DNA of 46,586 nucleotides from Lachnospiraceae bacterium UBA3732 (GCA_002372545.1 DFHD01000065.1:5094-51679); one strand, 5' to 3'; positions 32,528 through 42,077 are shown, counted from the stretch's first letter. The notes: generated by a model not told the origin, from the sequence alone. Made by a program: numbers and translations.

Positions 32528-32571
32528 ACTGGTCTGATCAAGAAAAAATAGGTAAGGATATAACAGGACAT

Positions 32572-33879
32572 ATGGAGGATAAAAAAAGCAGGGCGCTTGC
32601 ACTGGATATTTTAATGACGGCCGGGAAGGATGCCTATCTGGAGGATGTGCTTCGCGAAGAACTGGACCGGAATTCGATATCCCGGACGGACAGGGCGTTT
32701 ATTACAAGGCTTGCCGAAGGGGTTACGGAACGGCGGATCACACTGGATCAGCTTATAGGCCGGTTCAGCAGGACGCCGGTGGAAAAGCTCCGGCCTGTGA
32801 TCCGGCAGTGCCTCAGGATGGGCACATATCAGCTGATTTATATGGATCATGTGCCGGACCATGCGGCTATCAATGAAACCATTAAGCTCGTGAAGGAAAG
32901 AAAGCTGGCCGGACTCTCCGGCTTTGTGAATGCGGTGCTCCGGAAAATATCCATGTGGAAAAAGGATGATCCGGAAGGGATGGCGGCGTGGATCAAAGAG
33001 ACGCCAGAACGGGAATTTTCCACGCCGGCCTGGATCGTGCGGCGGCTGGAAGAGGAATATGGGCAGGAGACTGCCCGCAGGATTCTGGCGGATCAGTTTG
33101 TGAAGAAGCCTCTGACGCTTCGGGTAAATTCTACAAAAACGAGTCGGGATTCCGTGCTCGCCATTCTTCGGGAAAATGGAATAGAGGTGGAGAAAGGAGA
33201 GCTTTCCGGACAGGCTGTTCGTGTTTTTCGTGCGGAAAATCCGTCAAATCTGCCCGGCTGGCAGGAGGGCTTATTCATCGTTCAGGATGAGAGCAGTATG
33301 CTGGCGGTGGAAGCGGCTGAAATTGCAGCCGGAGAGAGCGTGCTGGATCTTTGCGCAGCACCGGGCGGAAAGACCACATATGCTGCTGAGCTTTCCGGCG
33401 GACGGGTGGTTTCCCGGGATATCGCTCCCGGAAAGATCAGAAAGATTGAAGAAAACCTTGCCCGGCTCGGCCTCAGAGCGGAGACCGGGACCGGGGATGC
33501 TGCAGTTTTTGAGCCCCGCTTTACAGATGACGAAAAAAAAGGCATAATGGACCTCGTGATCGCGGATGTCCCGTGCAGCGGGCTCGGCGTGATCGGAAAG
33601 AAAAACGATATCAAATACAGGCTGAGACCGGAGGATCCGAAAAGTCTTGCGGAGCAGGGCGGAAGGATACTGGATACGGCCGCCGGATATGTAAAGCCGG
33701 GCGGAAGACTGCTTTTCTCCACCTGCACCATTTTGCCGGAGGAGAACAGGGAAAATACTGCGGCGTTTATCTCCCGGCATCCAGGGTTCCGGCTGGAGAA
33801 GGAAAAGCAGCTTTTGCAGGGTGTGGATCACTGTGACGGTTTTTATTATGCGGTTCTCCGGCGGGAAAACGCCCGATAA
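32572..33879 (+). CDS. rsmB: 16S rRNA (cytosine-967-C5)-methyltransferase
   Basis: RsmB methylates C967 of 16S rRNA. The 435-residue protein has an N-terminal NusB-like RNA-binding domain (about 1-130; ALDILMTAGKDAYLEDVL, DHAAINETIKLVKERK) and a C-terminal SAM domain. Motif I is DLCAAPGGKTTYAAE near residue 260. The catalytic cysteines lie in VPCSGLGVI and STCTILPEEN. The start is ATG 32572, weakly preceded by AGGA. It begins the housekeeping run rsmB-rlmN-prpC-prkC-rsgA-rpe-thiN, conserved in Firmicutes. It may be read through from the polysaccharide operon, since no terminator was seen. Confidence 0.94.
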   Translation: MEDKKSRALALDILMTAGKDAYLEDVLREELDRNSISRTDRAFITRLAEGVTERRITLDQLIGRFSRTPVEKLRPVIRQCLRMGTYQLIYMDHVPDHAAINETIKLVKERKLAGLSGFVNAVLRKISMWKKDDPEGMAAWIKETPEREFSTPAWIVRRLEEEYGQETARRILADQFVKKPLTLRVNSTKTSRDSVLAILRENGIEVEKGELSGQAVRVFRAENPSNLPGWQEGLFIVQDESSMLAVEAAEIAAGESVLDLCAAPGGKTTYAAELSGGRVVSRDIAPGKIRKIEENLARLGLRAETGTGDAAVFEPRFTDDEKKGIMDLVIADVPCSGLGVIGKKNDIKYRLRPEDPKSLAEQGGRILDTAAGYVKPGGRLLFSTCTILPEENRENTAAFISRHPGFRLEKEKQLLQGVDHCDGFYYAVLRRENAR

Positions 33880-34092
33880 CAAATTCAGTTACGAATCCGT
33901 ATGTCCCGATTGTTTTTGAAGAGTATAAATGAACGGTTGCAAATAAAGAAGAAAGACGGCAGAACATAAATCGTGGAAGATAATGTATATGTGAACAATA
34001 TAGTGGGCAGCAGCACCGGGAGCGGAAGGGCTGAGGACAGCAGCGCTGAGAAAAGCAGCGCTGCGACCGGCAAGGCGGAGAGAAGGAACACT

Positions 34093-35163
34093 GTGAACCG
34101 CGGTGAAGAAGACAGCCGGGCAGAGGATCGGCTGCGGAATGTGACCTCCCTGTATCCGGAGGAGCTCGAGAAGGAGCTAATGGCTGAGGGGTATCCGAAA
34201 TTCCGGGCTAAGCAGCTCTTTCAGTGGATCCATGCCAGGCAGACAGAGGAACCTTCTCAGATGACCAACCTGCCGAAGAACCTGAGAGAAAGGCTTACTC
34301 CCTTTTTTCCGGTGGTACGAGAGGTGACCTGTCAGACATCGAAGAAGGACGGCACAAGGAAGTATCTCTTTGCCATGCAGGACGGAGAAATGATCGAGAG
34401 TGTGTGGATGCCCTATGAGCATGGAAACTCGGTATGTATTTCCTCCCAGGCCGGCTGCGGCATGGGTTGCACCTTCTGTGCCTCCGCTATCGGCGGATTT
34501 CACCGGAACCTTACGGCCGGCGAAATGGCCGGACAGGTTTACGGAATCCTCAGGGATACCGGAAAAAGAGTGGATAACATTGTGGTCATGGGAACGGGAG
34601 AACCCATGCAGAATTATGATCAGCTGATCCGGTTTATCCGGCTGATCTCCCATGAGGAAGGGTACGGCCTTTCGGTGCGGAGCATAACCGTATCCACCTG
34701 CGGCATCGTGCCCAGGATCCGGCAGTTTGCCGGGGAGGGGCTTCCGGTGACGCTGGCACTTTCTCTGCATGCGGTGACTGATGAGGAGCGCCGCCGGACC
34801 ATGCCCGTGGCCAGAACCTACGGGATAGAGGAAACGCTGGATGCCTGTTCCTGCTATTTTGAACAGACGGGCAGGCGTGTCACGGTGGAATATGCGCTGA
34901 TCCGTGACGAAAATGACACGGAAAGGCATGCAAATGCCCTTTCAGCCCTCCTCCGGGACCGGGGTTTTCATGTAAACTTAATCCCCGTAAACCCTGTAAT
35001 GGAGCGGGGAATGAGGCCCGGAACGCGAAATTCACAGGAAAACTTCAAAAAGATACTTGAAAAAAATCATATAAATGTTACTATTAGGAGAGGTATGGGC
35101 AGTGATATCGACGCTGCCTGCGGACAGCTGCGCCGCAAATTCGCAGGAAGTGAGAAGGAATGA
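34093..35163 (+). CDS. rlmN: 23S rRNA/tRNA (adenine-2-C2)-methyltransferase
   Basis: A radical-SAM enzyme that methylates A2503 of 23S rRNA and A37 of some tRNAs. The [4Fe-4S] motif CGMGCTFCA, FRAKQLFQWIH, GTGEPMQNYDQ and RGSDID-type C-terminus (RGMGSDIDAACGQL) are intact. The start is unsettled. GTG 34093 behind AGAAGGA (34081-34087) gives 356 residues, the normal length. The frame stays open to GTG 33973, which would add 40 Ser/Ala/Glu-rich residues but has no good binding site. The stop overlaps prpC by 4 bp. The 33880-34092 stretch has no clear promoter; it contains a short imperfect repeat of AGCAGCGCTG. Confidence 0.93.
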   Translation: MNRGEEDSRAEDRLRNVTSLYPEELEKELMAEGYPKFRAKQLFQWIHARQTEEPSQMTNLPKNLRERLTPFFPVVREVTCQTSKKDGTRKYLFAMQDGEMIESVWMPYEHGNSVCISSQAGCGMGCTFCASAIGGFHRNLTAGEMAGQVYGILRDTGKRVDNIVVMGTGEPMQNYDQLIRFIRLISHEEGYGLSVRSITVSTCGIVPRIRQFAGEGLPVTLALSLHAVTDEERRRTMPVARTYGIEETLDACSCYFEQTGRRVTVEYALIRDENDTERHANALSALLRDRGFHVNLIPVNPVMERGMRPGTRNSQENFKKILEKNHINVTIRRGMGSDIDAACGQLRRKFAGSEKE

Positions 35164-35879
35164 AGGCCACTGGCAGAACAGACAAGGGACGGAAAAGAAG
35201 TAATAATCAGGACAGCATTTATATAGGGGACGGCCCCATAGGTCCGCTGCCGAACCTGTTTATCGTCGCTGACGGTATGGGGGGACATGCGGCAGGAGAT
35301 TTTGCCTCCCGCTATGCCATCAGTGTTGTTCTTGATTTTGTGCGTGGTTCAACTGTTCGAAATCCCATCTCCCTCCTTCGGCGTGCCATGATCTATGCGA
35401 ACAGCGAGGTGTACCGGGAAGCCGAAAAGGATCCGGATAAATATGGCATGGGAACCACTATGGTCGCCTGCGTGGCAGACGGGCGGGAGCTTTACGTTGC
35501 CAATGTAGGAGACAGCAGACTGTACAGGATCCGGGATGAGATCACGCAGATCACCATGGATCACAGTCTGGTGGAGGAGCTGATCAGAAGCGGACAGCTG
35601 GAAAGAAACCGGGGGAGAAACCATCCGGAGAAAAACCTGATCACCCGGGCTATGGGGTCCAGGGACGAGGTCATGCCTGATTTCTTTGAGATCAGTCTGG
35701 AGGAGGGAGATAAGGTTCTCCTATGCTCGGACGGACTCTCCAATATGGTAGAAGATGATGAAATAAGGGATATTGTCAGAGAGGCAGACGGACCGGAAGC
35801 GGCTGTCGAAAGCCTGATCGAGCGCGCCAATTACTACGGCGGGAACGATAACATCTCGGCGATTCTGATTTCCTTTTAG
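35160..35879 (+). CDS. prpC: PP2C-family Ser/Thr protein phosphatase
   Basis: PrpC/Stp removes phosphates placed by the PASTA kinase encoded next. The 239-residue protein carries the metal-binding motifs of PPM phosphatases: NNQDS near residue 15, VADGMGGHAAGD near 37, NVGDSRLYRI, SDGLSNMVEDDEI and NDNIS near the end. Its ATG overlaps the rlmN stop by 4 bp and prkC starts 14 bp after its stop, so phosphatase and kinase are expressed together. No signal peptide or membrane helix, so it acts in the cytoplasm. Confidence 0.95.
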   Translation: MKATGRTDKGRKRSNNQDSIYIGDGPIGPLPNLFIVADGMGGHAAGDFASRYAISVVLDFVRGSTVRNPISLLRRAMIYANSEVYREAEKDPDKYGMGTTMVACVADGRELYVANVGDSRLYRIRDEITQITMDHSLVEELIRSGQLERNRGRNHPEKNLITRAMGSRDEVMPDFFEISLEEGDKVLLCSDGLSNMVEDDEIRDIVREADGPEAAVESLIERANYYGGNDNISAILISF

Positions 35880-35893
35880 AGAGGTATAAAGTT

Positions 35894-38200
35894 ATGCTAA
35901 AGGCCGGAACTATCCTTGATGACAGATATGAGATCATCGACGTTGTCGGCACGGGCGGCATGTCAACAGTCTATCGCGCTAAGGACGAAAGACTGAAAAG
36001 ATTTGTTGCCGTGAAGGTTCTGAAATCTGATTATTCCAGTGATTCCAGTTTTGTATCAAAATTTCGTGCAGAGGCGCAGAACTCTGCGGGACTTACTCAT
36101 CCAAATATCGTAAGCGTGTATGATGTCTGCGAGGACAACGGCAGATATTTTATTGTGATGGAGCTTGTGGAAGGCATTACGCTGAAGGAGTATATCCACC
36201 TGAACGGCAGACTGCCCATGAACCAGGCGCTGAATTTTTCCTTGCAGATCGCATCCGGACTGGAGGCGGCGCATGACCATCATGTGATCCATCGTGACAT
36301 CAAGCCGCAGAATATCATTGTCGCCAATAACGGAAACCTGAAGGTGACGGATTTCGGTATTGCCAAGGCAGCCACATCCACCACCATGTCCACGACGGGC
36401 ATCGGCTCCGTGCATTATATTTCTCCGGAACAGGCCCGGGGCGGCTACAGCGATGAGAGAAGCGATATCTATTCGCTGGGTATTACCATGTATGAGATGA
36501 TCACCGGCAGGGTTCCCTTCGAGGGCGATACCAACGTGGCCATTGCTCTTATGCATATCCAGAATGATATCATTCCCCCCAGAGAGCTGTATCCGGATAT
36601 CTATCCCAGCATGGAAAAGATCGTGCTGAAGTGTACCCAGAAAAAGCCCGAGCGCAGGTACCTTACTGCGGCAGCCCTTATCAATGATCTGAAGAGGGTA
36701 CAGGAGAATCCCAATATCAATATCGTTGTTGCCCAGTCTTCTGTGGCAAAGGGTCCCACAAAGGAATTTACGATGGAGGAAACCCGCCAGATCAAGGAGG
36801 GAGCTGCGGCTAAGCCTATCGATCCTGAATTGGCCGGACTGGAGAATATGCGTCCCAGAGATCCCTCCAGGACATCTCAGGTTGTTCCCAATATGGAAAG
36901 GATCAACGCCCTTTATCAGAACGATCCGGATGAGGATTATGAGGAGCCGGTACCTGCTCCGCGCCGTCCGGAGAAGAGCCTGAAAAAGGTTGAGGATTAT
37001 GATGATACCTATGATGAATACCGGGGAAGGGGCCGCCGGCGTGACGAGGACGAAGATGATGATAACGAAGCTGCCGATCCGAAGCTGGAAAAGGCAGTGA
37101 TGATCGCCGGGATTGCCGCGGCGGTAGTGATCTTTGCCATTATCTTTGTGGTGATCGCCAAGATTGCCGGACTTTCCATTTTCGGAAAGAAGGAGGATAA
37201 GGCGGCAACAACAGCAACAACGGCGGCTGTAACCGAAGCGGATTCCGAGACCAGCACAAAAACAGAAGAGGCTTCTACGGAAGAAAAGAAAACCATTCGC
37301 ATGATCGATGTAACGGGCTATACCAAAAAAGCGGCAGAGTCCGAGCTGAAGAAGGCAGGCTTCAAGAATTATACCTTTGCGGAAGCAAACGACGATAAGG
37401 TTAAGGAAGGCTATGTCATTAAGCAGAGCGTGGAACCCGGAACCCAGATCGGTGAAAATGATTCCATCGTAGTTACCGTCAGCGCAGGAGCTGAGAAGCT
37501 TCAGGTGTCGGATGTGGCAGGCATGAACGTGTCTGATGCGGATCTGGTACTGAAAAACCAGGGCTTTACCGTAACGCATAAGTATGATTACAGCGATTCC
37601 GTGGCAGAGGACCAGGTTATCTCCATGGATCCGGCCGGCGGAAGCAGTGCGGATTCCGGCTCTACCATTACGCTGGTTATTTCCAACGGACCCAAGAAAA
37701 AGGATGTTTCCGTACCGGATATCACCAACAGCAGCGAGTCATCTGCCCAGAGCATGCTGGCCAGCCTGAATCTTAAGGTGGGTGCCGTTACCTATGAGTA
37801 TAATTCCGAGGTTCCTGCAGGTCAGGTGATCAGCCAGTCCATTGCTCCGGGTACGCCCACAAAGGAGGAAACGGCGGTCGATTATGTGGTATCCAAGGGC
37901 GCCAAGACAGTAACCTATACCGGAAGTGTTTCCGGAAGCGTTTCCACATCCGATGCGGAGATGCTGCAGACACTGGCCGGTGCAACCGTTACGGTTTATA
38001 TCAATGACGATGCAGGAAGCCATCAGGTATTCCAGACCACTGTAGGTCCGGATCAGGCCGGCAATATCGAGGTTTACGGCGACTGCACCGGACTGACGGG
38101 AAATAACGGAACAGTTTCCTTTACTGTTGTAGATGCAGGGGGAAATGACATCACCGCGTCCTACAGTAAGATGCTGGTACTGACCTATAAGGATGAGTAA
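35894..38200 (+). CDS. prkC: PASTA-domain Ser/Thr protein kinase
   Basis: A membrane kinase that senses peptidoglycan fragments or lipid II. The kinase domain (about 10-270) has the Gly-rich loop GTGGMSTVY, K41 in AVKVLK, catalytic D135 in HRDIKPQN and DFGIAKA. An acidic/proline-rich juxtamembrane region (about 285-395) leads to one membrane helix (about 400-425), a Thr/Ala linker, three PASTA domains (about 470-535, 536-602, 603-672) and an extra beta-rich tail of about 95 residues. GAGAGGT precedes the ATG. It is followed by rsgA after 6 bp. Targets in relatives include cell-wall and division proteins; none can be inferred here. Confidence 0.96.
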   Translation: MLKAGTILDDRYEIIDVVGTGGMSTVYRAKDERLKRFVAVKVLKSDYSSDSSFVSKFRAEAQNSAGLTHPNIVSVYDVCEDNGRYFIVMELVEGITLKEYIHLNGRLPMNQALNFSLQIASGLEAAHDHHVIHRDIKPQNIIVANNGNLKVTDFGIAKAATSTTMSTTGIGSVHYISPEQARGGYSDERSDIYSLGITMYEMITGRVPFEGDTNVAIALMHIQNDIIPPRELYPDIYPSMEKIVLKCTQKKPERRYLTAAALINDLKRVQENPNINIVVAQSSVAKGPTKEFTMEETRQIKEGAAAKPIDPELAGLENMRPRDPSRTSQVVPNMERINALYQNDPDEDYEEPVPAPRRPEKSLKKVEDYDDTYDEYRGRGRRRDEDEDDDNEAADPKLEKAVMIAGIAAAVVIFAIIFVVIAKIAGLSIFGKKEDKAATTATTAAVTEADSETSTKTEEASTEEKKTIRMIDVTGYTKKAAESELKKAGFKNYTFAEANDDKVKEGYVIKQSVEPGTQIGENDSIVVTVSAGAEKLQVSDVAGMNVSDADLVLKNQGFTVTHKYDYSDSVAEDQVISMDPAGGSSADSGSTITLVISNGPKKKDVSVPDITNSSESSAQSMLASLNLKVGAVTYEYNSEVPAGQVISQSIAPGTPTKEETAVDYVVSKGAKTVTYTGSVSGSVSTSDAEMLQTLAGATVTVYINDDAGSHQVFQTTVGPDQAGNIEVYGDCTGLTGNNGTVSFTVVDAGGNDITASYSKMLVLTYKDE

Positions 38201-38206
38201 GGCTTC

Positions 38207-39196
38207 ATGAAAGGAACGATCGTTAAAGGAATCGGCGGCTTCTACTACGTACAGACTGAAAAAGGCGTAATGGAATGCCGGGCAAGGGGTGTGTTCCGGA
38301 AGGAAGGCATCCGTCCCCTCTGCGGAGATCTCTGCGAGGCGGAACCTGAAAATGAAGAATGTACCCGGGGGTGGATCAACAGGATCCTTCCCCGGCGAAA
38401 TGCCATGATCCGCCCGGCGGCTGCCAATGCCGACCAGGCGGTTCTGATTTTTGCCATAACCCGTCCGGATGCGGATACCGGCGTGATCGACAGACTGCTT
38501 GTCAATATGGAGGCGCAGCAGATCCCTGTCAGGATCGTGTTTACCAAAAAGGATCTGGACCGGGAGGGAAGAGGCGAAAGACTGAAAAAGATTTATGAAA
38601 ACGCAGGTTACCCCGTATATCTGACTTCGGTCAAAAAGACGGACAGTGACGGGAAAACCGGCGAAAGTCCCAATCCGGGTGAAAATCCGGAGAAAAAGAA
38701 ATGCGAAGGACTGAAGAAAACAGAACCCGGCAAAATGGAGGAGATAGAGTCCGAAGGATTGGAGGAAGTGATGGATGCTCTTCGGGGCAGGACCAGCATC
38801 CTCTGCGGGCCTTCGGGAGCAGGTAAGTCCACACTTACCCGCACACTTTTTCCCTTTCTTCCCGCAGAGAGCGGAGAGCTGTCCCAAAAGATCGGGAGAG
38901 GGAAAAACACCACCAGGGCGTCTGAACTGTACTTTGCCGGAGAGGGAACGGCCATTATGGATACTCCGGGCTTTACCTCTGTGGAGCTCCTGCCGGAGTC
39001 GGAGGATGAGCTGGAACAGCTGTTTCCGGAATTCCGTCCCTGGCTGGGAAAGTGCAGGTTCCGGGGCTGCCGGCACAGAAGCGAACCGGACTGCCGTGTC
39101 CGCCTTGCGCTGGAAGAGGGCATGATCCCGCCGGAGCGTTATAAAAGCTATGAGGATTTTTATTTGCTGATACAGGACAGGAGAAAAAGATCATGA
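38207..39196 (+). CDS. rsgA: Ribosome small subunit biogenesis GTPase
   Basis: RsgA (YjeQ) checks 30S maturation. The circularly permuted GTPase order is visible: G4 (TKKD near 114), then G1 (GPSGAGKST near 200), then G3 (DTPG near 251). An OB-fold precedes it and a C-terminal zinc site follows with CRFRGCRHRSEPDC. Its 329 residues include an unusual hydrophilic insertion of about 35 residues (near 145-183, rich in Lys, Glu, Gly and Pro) between G4 and G1. It is 6 bp after prkC and overlaps rpe by 4 bp. Confidence 0.95.
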   Translation: MKGTIVKGIGGFYYVQTEKGVMECRARGVFRKEGIRPLCGDLCEAEPENEECTRGWINRILPRRNAMIRPAAANADQAVLIFAITRPDADTGVIDRLLVNMEAQQIPVRIVFTKKDLDREGRGERLKKIYENAGYPVYLTSVKKTDSDGKTGESPNPGENPEKKKCEGLKKTEPGKMEEIESEGLEEVMDALRGRTSILCGPSGAGKSTLTRTLFPFLPAESGELSQKIGRGKNTTRASELYFAGEGTAIMDTPGFTSVELLPESEDELEQLFPEFRPWLGKCRFRGCRHRSEPDCRVRLALEEGMIPPERYKSYEDFYLLIQDRRKRS

Positions 39197-39855
39197 GAAA
39201 GATATTATCCCCTTCCATCCTTTCCATTGATTTCGGAAACATGGAAAGAGAACTGAAAAAAGCTGCCGGGGCGGGAACGGAATGGTTTCACGTGGATGTG
39301 ATGGACGGCATGTTTGTGCCCAATATTTCTTTTGGGCCTCCGGTGATGCAGTTTGTCAGGAAGGCCATTCCCGACAGGGTGATGGATGTACATCTGATGG
39401 TCACAGAGCCTCTCCGGTATCTGGACAGCTGGAAAAAGAGCGGAACGGACTGGATGACGATCCATTACGAGGCAGTGAAGGATCCTGCGGGAGACCTGAC
39501 CCGGATCCGCGAGGCCGGAATGAAGGCAGGACTTGCGGTAAATCCGGAAACGCCGGTTGAAGTGGTAAGACCGTTCCTTCATCAGGTGGATATGATCCTT
39601 GTGATGAGTGTGCATCCCGGCTTCGGGGGGCAGAGCTTTATCCCGGAAACGCTGGATAAGCTGAGAGAGCTTTCCCGGATCCGGAAGGAAGAAGGGACAG
39701 ACGTGCCCGTGGAAGTGGACGGCGGGATCACATTGGACAATGTGGAAGAGGTGCTCCGCGCGGGAGCGGATATCATCGTTGCCGGTTCCGCGGTATTTAA
39801 GGGAGACCCGGCGGAAAATGTCAGAGCCTTTCGCCGGATCCTGGAGCAGGCATGA
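39193..39855 (+). CDS. rpe: Ribulose-phosphate 3-epimerase
   Basis: A TIM-barrel enzyme that interconverts ribulose-5-phosphate and xylulose-5-phosphate in the pentose phosphate pathway. The 220-residue protein shows LSPSILSIDFGNM, HVDVMDGMFVPNISFGP (metal-binding His and Asp), MDVHLMV, MSVHPGFGGQSFIP and VEVDGGI, all canonical. Its ATG overlaps the rsgA stop by 4 bp and its own stop overlaps thiN by 4 bp, so this stretch is tightly coupled. Confidence 0.97.
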   Translation: MRKILSPSILSIDFGNMERELKKAAGAGTEWFHVDVMDGMFVPNISFGPPVMQFVRKAIPDRVMDVHLMVTEPLRYLDSWKKSGTDWMTIHYEAVKDPAGDLTRIREAGMKAGLAVNPETPVEVVRPFLHQVDMILVMSVHPGFGGQSFIPETLDKLRELSRIRKEEGTDVPVEVDGGITLDNVEEVLRAGADIIVAGSAVFKGDPAENVRAFRRILEQA

Positions 39856-40490
39856 GAGCGGTGGTCGCGGCGGGCGGTACCTGCAGCCCGGCCTTTTTCA
39901 GAGAGACAATAGAAAAGATGCAGGGACCGCTTTTTCTGGTGGGAGCAGACAGTGGCTGCCGCCTGTTCCGGGAGACCGGGATAAAACCGGACATTGCTGT
40001 GGGGGATTTCGATTCCGTCACACCGGAGGAAAAGGCTTCTTTTTTGCGGGACTGGCCGGCAGAGGTCCTTCAGCCCGTGAAGGACGATACGGATATGGAG
40101 AGGGCTGTTCAGCTTGTGCTGGAAAAACACCCGGAGAGTGTGGTCATCCTGGGAGCGACAGGCACGAGGCTTGACCATACCCTTACGAATATCCGCCTGC
40201 TGGAGCGTTTTCATTCTGCCGGCGTTGCGGCGGAAATTCTGGATGAGCATAACCGGATCCGGCTGGTGGATGGACTGGTCCGTCTCAGCCGGGCTAAGCA
40301 GTATGGAAAATATATTTCTCTGCTTCCGCTGGATGCGGAGGCGGCTGTTACCCTTAAGGGATTTTTTTATCCGGCGGAGGATCTTATTCTGAGGAGAGCT
40401 TCGAGTCTCGGCGTGAGCAACGAGATTGTTGAGGAAACGGCGGAAATCCGGACCGCCGGGCTTATCCTCCTGATGGAAACAAAGGACTGA
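39852..40490 (+). CDS. thiN: Thiamine pyrophosphokinase
   Basis: ThiN converts thiamine to thiamine diphosphate using ATP. The 212-residue protein has the family motifs GADSGCR, GDFDSV, KDDTDME and GATGTRLDHTL in order, and a C-terminal beta domain (about 140-212). rpe uses no thiamine, but transketolase in the same pathway does, which may explain the conserved rpe-thiN pairing (inference). It overlaps rpe by 4 bp and is followed 3 bp later by the membrane transporter gene. No TPP riboswitch is expected or seen, as the gene is internal in an operon. Confidence 0.94.
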   Translation: MRAVVAAGGTCSPAFFRETIEKMQGPLFLVGADSGCRLFRETGIKPDIAVGDFDSVTPEEKASFLRDWPAEVLQPVKDDTDMERAVQLVLEKHPESVVILGATGTRLDHTLTNIRLLERFHSAGVAAEILDEHNRIRLVDGLVRLSRAKQYGKYISLLPLDAEAAVTLKGFFYPAEDLILRRASSLGVSNEIVEETAEIRTAGLILLMETKD

Positions 40491-40493
40491 TCT

Positions 40494-41981
40494 GTGAAAA
40501 AATGGGATAAAACCGAAAAATTCATAGATATGGAGAATGCCTCGCCGAAAGAGCAGGAGAGCCCCCTTTTTTACGGCAGGCCTGTTTCCGGATTCCGGGC
40601 AGGTCTCTCTTTTTCTTCCTGCTTCTCCGGATGTACGGCGCTTGTGATGATGCCGTATCTGATCTACAAGAACGGTGCGGGCGTTTTTTGGATTGCCCTC
40701 GGTCTTTTTATGGGAATGATCGTGGTCTGGAAGTATCTTCCCTTCCGCATGCTCCGCTTTTCCCGGACGAGCCCGGGAATACACAGCTTTTCCGACTATC
40801 TGGAATGCCGGTTCGGAAGCGGTGCCCGTATTCTTTCTGTGGTCTCAGCGGGGACATTTGCTATTTTTACCCTTTTCTTTTCTGTACAGCTTCTTCGGCT
40901 GGGGCGGGAGATATTCCTGGCGTTTCTTCCCGGCTATGATACCTGGTGGGTCAGGGGTCTCAGTGTTCTTTTGATCCTGCCGGTTCTTTTTCTGGGTCTT
41001 AATCTGATCACGTGGACGGGTCGGCCTGTCAGCGGGATCGTTCTGGCTGCTTTGATCCTTGTGGTGCTTTCCATCTATTTCCGGCTCGGGGGAAGCGGCA
41101 TTGTCCGCTATACCATGATGAGCGGTGTGCCGAATACGGTCAGTGAGTATATGAACCTCCTATATTTTGATGGGGAGGCGCTTTCCGTTTCACGGACCAT
41201 CAGTCTTTTTATGACCGGCTTTCTGTTTGCCGGACTGCCAAGCTCCTTCCCGTTCTTTGTTACGCTTAAGGATACCCGCCAGGTTAAACGGGCGAGAAGG
41301 TCTGTTTTTGCATGGAATCTTCCGGTTCTGGTGCTGTCCTGCTTCATGGGAGGAATTTCCCGGGCCATGCTTTATGTGGAGGGAGAAGCGGTTTCTCCTG
41401 CGGATTTCACCATGAAACTGTACAGAAGTCTCTGGCGGACGGATGTTAATGGAAAGATTGCTGCGGTTCTTTACGTTACTGCGCTGATTGCGGCGTTTAT
41501 TCTGCTGCTTTACTTTACTTTCCAGAGATTCATCACGGAGGTTACGGCCATTACCACATGGCTGATGGAGAAAAAAAGCGGTGAGCTGCAGCTGGGAATC
41601 CCGGCCGCCTGCATTTTACTGATCCTGGCTTCGCTTCGTATGCCGGATATGTCATGGGCGTCCGTTTTCTTTGTGCTGAGATTCTGGGCATGCTCGGCAG
41701 GACCGGTGATGTTTTCCTCCCTGGTCATAAGAAGGCTCAGCACGGTGGCAGTATATGCCGGCGTTCTTCTGGGCAGTCTGGGAATGGTCATTCCGGAGCT
41801 TCTTCCGGACAGGATGTTTGCGGGACATATTCCGTTTTTCTTCGGGCCGGAGGGCGCGGGAAGCGAGCTGTTCAGTATCATTCTTTCGGTACTGGGGATC
41901 ATTCTCTTTACCAGACTGTTCCCGGAAAGAGACAGAAATGTACTGAAACGGTTCGATGATGTAAAGAACAGGATCGGCTGA
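40494..41981 (+). CDS. Divergent sodium/solute symporter-like membrane protein
   Basis: A 495-residue membrane protein with about 13 hydrophobic segments. The block SFSDYLECRFGSGARILSVVS split near residues 95-115 resembles the DFLE-RFGS region of the SSS (PutP-like) family, and the spacing of helices fits a LeuT-type fold. The usual Na+-site and substrate motifs are not obvious, so substrate and ion coupling are unknown. GTG 40494 starts 3 bp after thiN, with AAAGGA inside thiN. A thiamine-related substrate is possible from context only. The 349-bp gap downstream holds a terminator hairpin. Confidence 0.6.
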   Translation: MKKWDKTEKFIDMENASPKEQESPLFYGRPVSGFRAGLSFSSCFSGCTALVMMPYLIYKNGAGVFWIALGLFMGMIVVWKYLPFRMLRFSRTSPGIHSFSDYLECRFGSGARILSVVSAGTFAIFTLFFSVQLLRLGREIFLAFLPGYDTWWVRGLSVLLILPVLFLGLNLITWTGRPVSGIVLAALILVVLSIYFRLGGSGIVRYTMMSGVPNTVSEYMNLLYFDGEALSVSRTISLFMTGFLFAGLPSSFPFFVTLKDTRQVKRARRSVFAWNLPVLVLSCFMGGISRAMLYVEGEAVSPADFTMKLYRSLWRTDVNGKIAAVLYVTALIAAFILLLYFTFQRFITEVTAITTWLMEKKSGELQLGIPAACILLILASLRMPDMSWASVFFVLRFWACSAGPVMFSSLVIRRLSTVAVYAGVLLGSLGMVIPELLPDRMFAGHIPFFFGPEGAGSELFSIILSVLGIILFTRLFPERDRNVLKRFDDVKNRIG

Positions 41982-42077
41982 CAGGACAGGTTAATCGATG
42001 CAGGGAACGGGATAAGCAGGCAAGAAATAGTCGTGTTAATTAAAAACGGAAACACTGGATAACCGGGAGAAATGAAA

